From assembly GCF_000787775.1 (NCBI RefSeq), contig NZ_BBPM01000044.1, positions 1 to 64,000 on the forward strand: DNA of 64,000 bases, in the 5' to 3' direction. Below are positions 58,755 to 64,000 of this stretch, in pieces. How positions within the stretch are numbered: the first letter of the stretch is position 1; each line of letters opens with the position of its first letter. The notes under the pieces are model-generated. The model had not been told where the DNA came from. It worked only from the letters and a program-made list of their open reading frames with translations, and searched no databases. A program made the translations under genes and the position numbers. Source of the DNA: Streptacidiphilus carbonis (GTDB taxonomy: Bacteria > Actinomycetota > Actinomycetes > Streptomycetales > Streptomycetaceae).

Positions 58755-59978
58755 ATGAAGACCAAGCAGGCCGCGCGGCCCCGCCGACGGATCGCCGGCA
58801 CCCTGGTGGCCATCGGCCTCCTGGCGGTGACCGGCTGCGGGAGCAGCCGCCCGGCACCCGACCCCGGCCCCGGCCCCGTCGGCGGCACCGCAATCGCTGG
58901 GGTGGACTCCCCCTGCCCCAGCGGCGCGGCAGGAGCAGTGACACTCGTCCTCGGGGCCCGGGCCAACAGTCCCGCCCCGCAGTTGGACCCTGCCGTCGAC
59001 GCACTCCTCGACCACGCCGCCGCGGCCGGCCGGCCGATCACCGTGATCCGATCGGACGGTAGCCCGGAGAAGGTGATCAGTGAGACCTTCAGCAGCCGAG
59101 CCGGGAACACGGTGGCCCTGAGGGGGGACCGGATCCAATTCGAGCGGAACCTCCAGACAACGATCGACGGTGTTCGGGCGAAGTCCGCCCAGGCCGACCC
59201 GTTGACGGCACTGGGGCTCGCGGGCCGCTCCACCCAGCAGGGCGGCACGGTCGTCATGATCGACTCAGGCCTGCAGACGGTCGCGCCGCTGAACTTCCGC
59301 AGCGGGGGCCTGCTCGACGCTGCCCCCGAGGACGTCACGTCCTTCCTCAGCCGCGGACGGGACCTCCCCGCACTGCAGGGGCTGAGCGTCGTGCTCATGG
59401 GGATCGGTGACACCGCAGCCCCGCAGCCCCGGTTGCCCAGCCGGGAGCACGCCAACCTGGTGGCCCTGTGGAAGGCCGTCGCACAGAAGGCCGGGGCTGC
59501 GTGCGTGGACGTGGTCAGCGACCCCGCTACCGGCCCGGCCGTCAGTGGTGTTCCCTCTGTCTCGACGGTCCCGGTACCGGCCCAGGCCTCGTACTCCGCC
59601 GTGTGCGGCACGCAGGTGCTGTACGACAGCGGCAGCGTGGGATTCCTCCCCGACAGTGCGGTCCTGCGGGACCCCGCAGCTGCCCGCAGCGTTCTCGGCC
59701 GGCTCGCCGGCTGGATCGCCGACAAGGGATTCAATGTCGCGCTGACCGGCACGACGGCCGACTGGGGAACCGAACAGGGCCGTCACCAGCTCTCGGTCGC
59801 CCGTGCCACCAGTGTCCAGAACCTCCTTTTGCGCCTCGGCGTCCCGGCCGACCGGATCACGGTCACGGGCGTGGGCAGCGACTGGCCCGGATACATCCCC
59901 GACCGGGCTCCGAACGGTGCCTTGCTGCCCGGCCCGGCGGAGCACAACCGGTCCGTCCTCCTCAACGTTCGCTGCTGA
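58755..59978 (+). CDS. Lipoprotein with an OmpA-type C-terminal domain
   Basis: A 407-residue protein: signal peptide ending in the lipobox VTGC, then a vWA-like domain (VTLVLGARANSPAPQLDPAVDAL, TVVMIDSGLQTVAPLNF, LQGLSVVLMGIGD), and a C-terminal OmpA-type peptidoglycan-binding domain (QVLYDSGSVGFLPDSA, GWIADKGFNVALTGTTADWGTEQGRHQLSVARATSVQNLLLRLGVPADRITVTGVG, EHNRSVLLNV). It is unusual for a Gram-positive organism. ATG 58755 is preceded by GAGGAG. It is the last gene in the run from 56307, before a strong hairpin at 60056. It probably anchors the complex to the cell wall. Confidence 0.75.
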   Translation: MKTKQAARPRRRIAGTLVAIGLLAVTGCGSSRPAPDPGPGPVGGTAIAGVDSPCPSGAAGAVTLVLGARANSPAPQLDPAVDALLDHAAAAGRPITVIRSDGSPEKVISETFSSRAGNTVALRGDRIQFERNLQTTIDGVRAKSAQADPLTALGLAGRSTQQGGTVVMIDSGLQTVAPLNFRSGGLLDAAPEDVTSFLSRGRDLPALQGLSVVLMGIGDTAAPQPRLPSREHANLVALWKAVAQKAGAACVDVVSDPATGPAVSGVPSVSTVPVPAQASYSAVCGTQVLYDSGSVGFLPDSAVLRDPAAARSVLGRLAGWIADKGFNVALTGTTADWGTEQGRHQLSVARATSVQNLLLRLGVPADRITVTGVGSDWPGYIPDRAPNGALLPGPAEHNRSVLLNVRC

Positions 59979-60055
59979 ACGGCTGATGCTCCCGCAGGGC
60001 AGGACCGGATACGAGACCGGCTCGACGCAGCGGATCCCCGGCCTCTCCACGAAGC

Positions 60056-60091
60056 GGGCCACTCGCCTCCCAACTGGGAGGCGAGTGGCCC
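60056..60091. terminator. 16-bp perfect hairpin between convergent genes
   Basis: GGGCCACTCGCCTCCC pairs perfectly with GGGAGGCGAGTGGCCC over an AACT loop. It lies between the OmpA-like gene (+, ending 59978) and the cysteine-rich peptide gene (-, ending 60102), so it can serve both strands. Confidence 0.75.
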
Positions 60092-60101
60092 GGGTCGGTG
60101 C

Positions 60102-60215
60102 TCAGGAGCACTTGCCCCACTGGCACTTGTGTCGCGACAGCGGAATGCGGTGAGCCTCCGCCTCCTTGCACCACGCGCACTTCGGCCGACGCGCGTTTAT
60201 ACATGCACACGCCAC
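60102..60215 (-). CDS. Small cysteine-rich peptide, 37 residues
   Basis: The 37-residue product starts MACACINAR, has PKCAWCKEAEAH in the middle and ends KCQWGKCS, with six Cys (3, 5, 13, 16, 31, 36) and two His. GTG 60213-60215 has AAGGGGGAG upstream. It is related to the peptide at 43154: N-terminal MACAC, KCAxCKE and C-terminal GKCS are shared, while the spacer differs in length and sequence. Coding bias is strong in the conserved parts. No signal peptide is present. A metal-binding mini-protein or peptide precursor is likely. It lies just beyond the end of the OmpA-like gene. Confidence 0.65.
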   Translation of the reverse strand: MACACINARRPKCAWCKEAEAHRIPLSRHKCQWGKCS

Positions 60216-60523
60216 GATGACTCCCCCTTCAACCGGCGGTCGCCCGAGCAAACGGGCGGTTGGCAACATTTCACAGTCGTCCTGCCTCATCGGTCCCGTC
60301 AAGCGTTAGGGAGCCGATGTGCCGGGGGTGGCTGCGCGAGCGAGCACCGCGGTCCTGATGCCCATCGGAACGGAGACGTCCGCCCATGCAAACATTTTTC
60401 AGAGCGTCTTGCGGTATGCCGCCGCTCCCCGTCCCGCAGCCGCCGAATGCCGCGAGACCCGATCCCGAGGACCCGGACGATCCGTTCCTTCCAGGTCGGC
60501 GCCCCGCCGCCCGAACCCTTTGG
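60216..60523. other. Interval without a supported gene
   Basis: About 300 bases upstream of the cysteine-rich peptide and downstream of the XRE-type gene. No frame is convincing. An AT-rich patch (60390-60405) could be a promoter but has no clear boxes. Confidence 0.4.
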
Positions 60524-62059
60524 TCACCATGAGCTCACCACCCCGTCGGACACCTGCGTCCGCTGCAGGCAGGTGCGCAGGCTTGACGGCCGAATGTCGC
60601 GCAGCAGCGACACCCGCCCATTGTTCGCGACCTGGTCCAGCCACGCCAGGCACCGTGCGGCGCAGTCAAACTGACTGTCACTCAGCTGGTCGGGGAAGGA
60701 AGGGTCGTCGGCGTCCGGGGCCGGCGACAGAGGTGCGAGCCGCAGCCGCAGGTCGTGCTCTGGCCCCAAGGCGGCACTCCGCTCCTCCAGCACCTCCTCG
60801 ACACACGCCAGCGCACGATCCATGTCCGCCTTCCACGCATCGGCCGGGCGGGCGTCGAGCGCGGTGAGCTGCCGGCGCCGGGCCCACCAGCCGAGGTGGG
60901 CGGCCGAAGGCCTGGCGTACACGACATGGGCACGGACGTCCCGCAACAGGAGACGCGTCGCCTCGTCGTAGACGTCCTGGTCGCCGAAGATGTACGGCTT
61001 GACGAGCATCACCACCGGCCACGGGTCCGCCGGGTCGGTGAGCGTGCCCGCCCGCCGGACGGCCGCGCTCCAGCCCTGTCGGCGACGGTTCGCCGGAGCC
61101 AACGCCTGCGCCCTGACCAGCCGGCCGGAGTCGAACGCGGTGGCCGAGGTCACCGGCACATAGCGCCAGCCCAGTGCTCTGGCGAGGAGCGCCGCGGTGG
61201 CGCCGATCGAGTAGTCCGCGCCGATCACCACGACCGGCAGGCCATCGGTCGAGGCCCAGGGTCGGCGCTCGTTGAAGGGCTGGCCGGTCAGAACGTGCTG
61301 GACGAGCAGATGGGTCGGCCATCGCTGGGAAACGGGCTTCCACAGCGTCGTTCCCGGTTCGCCCTGCCAGCTGAAGTCACCGGCCCTGGACAGGGCTTCG
61401 GCCGTGACCACTTCCAACTCCATCCGGTAGAGCCGGTGGCCGACGGACCCGGAATCGCTCCCGTCGGCATCGCACCTGGCTCTCCGTGCCGGGCGCAATC
61501 CCACTGCCAGGGCACGGGCCGTCAACTCCGCGTCCTCCAGCGGTGTTGCGGTGCCACAGGGCGTGAACTCCGCCAGCAGCGTTGTCACCACTGGACACCG
61601 CTCACCCGCTTCAAGTGCCCGCAGCTGTACCTGGAAGCGTGTGGCGGCCTGCTGGTCACCAAGTACCGCCGCGGCTGCCAGCAGTGCGGCCCCGCCGGCG
61701 TCCTCGGACGGCAGTCCGTCCAGGCTCTCGCTCAGCTTTGCCACGGCCGCTTTCGTAGTCTCCAACTGGGTCGTCAGATCTGGTTGCCGGACCGCCGAAA
61801 CCTCATGGGCGGGCAACCAGCCCATCTCCGCGTAGACCCGGGAGACCCGTACGCCGGCGAGTTCGGCCAGGGCCCGCAGTACAGACGGCTTGGGCATCGT
61901 CCTGCCACACATATAACTGCGGAGCGCCCCGACGCTGACCCCCAACTGGATGGAGAGCGCCTCGTCGGTGATGGGGCCGCGTCTCGTCTCCGCCTGTTTC
62001 CGCAGCTCGCGCAGCGTATTCGCGGCATTCTTGAGTTCGCCGTCCTTGTACGTCAACAC
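60524..62059 (-). CDS. XRE-type helix-turn-helix protein with a large unknown C-terminal domain
   Basis: A 511-residue protein. Near its start it has a helix-turn-helix of XRE type: ITDEALSIQLGVSVGALRSYMCGRTMPKPSVLRALAELAGVRVSRVYAEMGWLP. Then follow a helical linker (TTQLETTKAAVAKLSESLDGL) and a 380-residue domain of unknown kind, with SYSIGATAALLARALGWRYVPV-type strands (DYSIGATAALLARALGWRY) and PVVMLVKPYIFGDQDVYDEATRLLLRDVRAHVVYARPSA. It looks like a sugar-nucleotide or Rossmann-type layer, but no family is recognised. The GTG 62057-62059 is my choice; the frame opens at a TTG, 62089. It may regulate the neighbouring loci. Confidence 0.6.
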   Translation of the reverse strand: MLTYKDGELKNAANTLRELRKQAETRRGPITDEALSIQLGVSVGALRSYMCGRTMPKPSVLRALAELAGVRVSRVYAEMGWLPAHEVSAVRQPDLTTQLETTKAAVAKLSESLDGLPSEDAGGAALLAAAAVLGDQQAATRFQVQLRALEAGERCPVVTTLLAEFTPCGTATPLEDAELTARALAVGLRPARRARCDADGSDSGSVGHRLYRMELEVVTAEALSRAGDFSWQGEPGTTLWKPVSQRWPTHLLVQHVLTGQPFNERRPWASTDGLPVVVIGADYSIGATAALLARALGWRYVPVTSATAFDSGRLVRAQALAPANRRRQGWSAAVRRAGTLTDPADPWPVVMLVKPYIFGDQDVYDEATRLLLRDVRAHVVYARPSAAHLGWWARRRQLTALDARPADAWKADMDRALACVEEVLEERSAALGPEHDLRLRLAPLSPAPDADDPSFPDQLSDSQFDCAARCLAWLDQVANNGRVSLLRDIRPSSLRTCLQRTQVSDGVVSSW

Positions 62060-62205
62060 GCCCCCCCGGCCGAACAGATCTGGTGACAAAAGCGTACAGA
62101 AATGGCGACTGACGAGATGCCTCTTCCCTCATGCTGGATAGCACTCGCGATCTCCGTATCTGGTGGAGGACAGGCGAGTTCGGGTCAAGGGGAGGGAGCG
62201 GCGCC

Positions 62206-62502
62206 ATGGGTCTCGGCACTCTGATCGGGTTGATGCACGTCCTCGGATTCATCGTCTCGTTGTGGGTTTTCACCAGCAGGACGGGGTATTCGGGGTTCCA
62301 CGGGCTGCCGTTGAGGGTCATGCTCATCAGCCCCGAGTGGTTCGTCGTCACCGTGGCGAAGGCTTTGGTCTGGGAGGCGGTCCTGATCTACTGGCTGGGG
62401 ACCGGCAAGCAGCCCTCCCGCTGGGGTGTCCCGCGTGACAGCCGCAGTGGACGGATTGTCCGGGGACGGCAGTTGGCGGACGATGAGGAGATCGGGCGGT
62501 AG
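62206..62502 (+). CDS. Small membrane protein of unknown function
   Basis: A 98-residue protein: a helix (MGLGTLIGLMHVLGFIVSLWVF), then a second hydrophobic region (WFVVTVAKALVWEAVLIYWLG), and a charged, cytoplasmic end (SRSGRIVRGRQLADDEEIGR). ATG 62206 has GGAGGGAG upstream, better than the longer frame opening at 62131. It points away from the XRE-type gene and precedes the zinc-ribbon protein at 62599. The function is unknown. Confidence 0.5.
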   Translation: MGLGTLIGLMHVLGFIVSLWVFTSRTGYSGFHGLPLRVMLISPEWFVVTVAKALVWEAVLIYWLGTGKQPSRWGVPRDSRSGRIVRGRQLADDEEIGR

Positions 62503-62598
62503 CCGCCGTAGTCCGAGTCTGCACCAGTCGACCAGCAGGCAGGACACTCGAAAACAGACAGTCCGCGGGGCGGGCGCCGATGGCAGGGGGAGGAACTG

Positions 62599-63735
62599 AT
62601 GGGACTGTTCTCACGTTCGGGGGACCTTCCGCCGACACGCTACGGGTATCGGCCGCCGAAGGGCGCTGTGGGGCTCGGCTGGGTCTGCCCCTCGGACGAG
62701 TGCGGCCAGGGCGGTCCCGAACGCCCGTCCGACCGCTGGCCGCGCCGCTGCCCTGAGTGCGGCACTGAAGTCGTCACGTTCTCATTGGCGGAGCCATGGC
62801 AGCACACAGCCAAGCGGGTGGAAATCGACGCCCGGTTGAACGGGTCGCCGACATACGGCGACCCGTACCGGGCCCACGCGGAGGACCTGCTGTGGACGGC
62901 CGACGAAGCCTTCCGGGCAGGGCGCGCGGACCAGGTGCCGGACATCGCGGCGGCGATGGGCAGCCTGCTCGACGCACATCGGGCAGCGGGTGGCAGCTAC
63001 GGGTTCGACCAACTCTTTCACCTGGTACGCCTTCTGGCGGCCCAAGGGGAGTGGGCGGTCGCCACCGACGCGCTGCGCCGGTGGCGACATTCCGTCCGCC
63101 ATGACAATTTGGAGGACAACGAGCAGCGCACCGAAGCGCGCATGTTGGCCGCCTCCATGATCCATTGCCTTGAGGCGGTGCCTACGCCACCGCCTGCGGA
63201 CCAGCAGGTCGTCTGGGAGATGCTGCGGGAGTTCATTCCTGTCATCAGCAGCGTCACCACTGCGGACATCGACCGGTCCTGGAACCGACTCCAGTTCACG
63301 ATGGCCGGCCGGAAGGACCCGGAGGAAGCCTTGGGGCGCGAACTGGACCGCCTCGCCGCAGCGGACGCGGCACAGCCTCCACAGGGGCTGCCCTCGGAAA
63401 CGCCGCTGCGCATGGAGATCCTGGGCCGCTACACCGCCAAGGGGCCCGATAGCAGCCTTGACGCCTCGCGGATCTCGGAGGTCTGTCTCCAGCCGTACCT
63501 GACCGTCTCCCCGGAGGAACTCGCCCCCGTGGTCCTCCCGGTGGGCGGCTGGACGGTGTACGGGGCATCCCGCTGCCTGCGGGACTGCGGCACCCAGGAC
63601 GAGAACGGGCTGGCGTACGGCGCCATCTGGGACGCCGGCCTGCAGTTTTACCGCACCACCGGCGTCGGAACCCAGCACCTCTCGTTCCACGACCACCAGC
63701 GCTGGATCGCGCGGCACGGGTCCGGCTCCTGGTGA
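62599..63735 (+). CDS. Hypothetical protein with N-terminal zinc-ribbon (378 residues)
   Basis: A 378-residue protein. The first 60 residues contain a zinc-ribbon-like cysteine group (WVCPSDECGQGG, RRCPECGTEVV). A mostly helical part follows (YRAHAEDLLWTADEAFRAGRADQVPDIAAAMGSLLDAHRAAGGSYGFDQLFHLVRLLAAQGEWAVATDALRRWRHSV), and then a beta-rich C-terminal part (EELAPVVLPVGGWTVYGASRCLRDCG). ATG 62599 has GGGGAGGAA. No family is recognised. It is next to the XRE-type gene and close to the window's end. Confidence 0.55.
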   Translation: MGLFSRSGDLPPTRYGYRPPKGAVGLGWVCPSDECGQGGPERPSDRWPRRCPECGTEVVTFSLAEPWQHTAKRVEIDARLNGSPTYGDPYRAHAEDLLWTADEAFRAGRADQVPDIAAAMGSLLDAHRAAGGSYGFDQLFHLVRLLAAQGEWAVATDALRRWRHSVRHDNLEDNEQRTEARMLAASMIHCLEAVPTPPPADQQVVWEMLREFIPVISSVTTADIDRSWNRLQFTMAGRKDPEEALGRELDRLAAADAAQPPQGLPSETPLRMEILGRYTAKGPDSSLDASRISEVCLQPYLTVSPEELAPVVLPVGGWTVYGASRCLRDCGTQDENGLAYGAIWDAGLQFYRTTGVGTQHLSFHDHQRWIARHGSGSW

Positions 63736-63742
63736 AGGAGGT

Positions 63743-63802
63743 TCATAGGCCCTGGATGACATGAATCTTGAAGGTGATGTGGCAGCGGCAGCAGCCGTTC
63801 AT
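63743..63802 (-). other. 19-codon Cys-containing mini-ORF (uncertain)
   Basis: ATG 63800-63802 follows the stop of the gene at 63817 by 14 bases and reads MNGCCRCHITFKIHVIQGL. It has three Cys in a CCRC cluster but no obvious ribosome site. It may be chance; it is recorded because of the other small Cys-rich peptides nearby. Confidence 0.2.
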
Positions 63803-63816
63803 TCGGCAGGGTGCGG

Positions 63817-64000
63817 TCAGCCGTCCCGGGTCAGGCGGTTGCGCAGGTCCCTGGCCCGGGTCTTCCAGCCGACGTCGTGGGTCTCCTCTAGACACCGGGC
63901 CAGCAGCGTGAGCGCGTCGTCGACGAGTCCGCGGGCAACGATTTCTGCTTCGCGGGCGAGGAGTTGCTCCACCGTCCTACGGCGTAGCCCGATCTCTGTC
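63817..64000 (-). CDS. C-terminal fragment of a gene continuing beyond the window
   Basis: The last 60 codons of a minus-strand gene: TEIGLRRRTVEQLLAREAEIVARGLVDDALTLLARCLEETHDVGWKTRARDLRNRLTRDG, then TGA. It is helical with an Arg-rich N-terminal part and excellent codon bias. It could be the end of a larger protein, perhaps a tetratricopeptide type. The start is outside the window, so the function cannot be given. Confidence 0.5.
   Translation of the reverse strand, partial: TEIGLRRRTVEQLLAREAEIVARGLVDDALTLLARCLEETHDVGWKTRARDLRNRLTRDG

Noticed and set aside
56307-59978. Zorya-type defence system (OmpA-like plus coiled-coil genes)
   Set aside because: No MotA/ZorA-like membrane channel and no ZorC or ZorD; the OmpA-type protein is a lipoprotein, not a MotB-like membrane protein.

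Overview
The window is very GC-rich, with strongly GC-biased third codon positions, GTG starts, frequent ATGA/GTGA overlaps and purine-rich ribosome sites. Its gene content (Lgt, MarR, CtaG, DUF5134, CHAT, COG4280, an AICE-type tRNA attachment site) fits a filamentous actinomycete of the Streptomycetaceae (Streptomyces, Kitasatospora or a close relative). Much of it looks like accessory chromosome: envelope and redox genes are mixed with decayed genes, insertion sequences and unknown conflict-type loci.

Positions 1-19,400 are mostly envelope, redox and regulatory genes. They include a truncated antiporter, a MarR regulator with its operator and target operon, a PCuAC-CtaG copper protein, DUF5134, a DsbA/VKOR disulfide pair, a frameshifted Tat-type polysaccharide deacetylase, two membrane-anchored esterases, PadR, an orphan PstS behind a PHO box, a second MarR, an Lgt/PAP2 pair, a DHA2 exporter and a YVTN beta-propeller. 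From 19,700 to 24,900 runs a compact metal-uptake operon: binding protein, fused permease, ATPase carrying a tandem repeat, a COG4280 membrane protein and a small membrane protein. ChrB and a damaged DUF5134/membrane-protein junction follow.

Positions 26,800-33,200 look acquired. They hold a PD-(D/E)xK-like protein, a three-gene operon of exported proteins, an IS5-type element bounded by perfect inverted repeats, and a truncated Tn3 transposase with a probable terminal repeat. From 33,200 to 38,900 there is an envelope module. A BlaI regulator and M56 metalloprotease share operator-like sites (TACTACA-N3-TGTAGA) with a MGDG-synthase-type glycosyltransferase/deacetylase operon. A GntR-ABC transporter operon ends at a classic terminator at 39,500.

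Positions 42,000-44,000 are a graveyard of mobile-element pieces around a 3' half of tRNA-Thr(CGT), a likely attachment site. Beyond it lies an unusual block of mostly unrecognised genes: a CHAT protease operon (44,075-49,565), several orphan hypotheticals, and a divergent locus at 52,900-60,000. That locus pairs a MATCAP/DUF1704-like metallopeptidase and a 688-residue helical protein with five genes for coiled-coil, membrane, zinc-ribbon and OmpA-like lipoprotein products. Two tiny genes for related cysteine-rich peptides (33 and 37 residues) flank this block at 43,154 and 60,102. They appear to be an undescribed peptide family and are the most novel feature I see. The window ends with an XRE-type regulator, two hypotheticals and a truncated gene.
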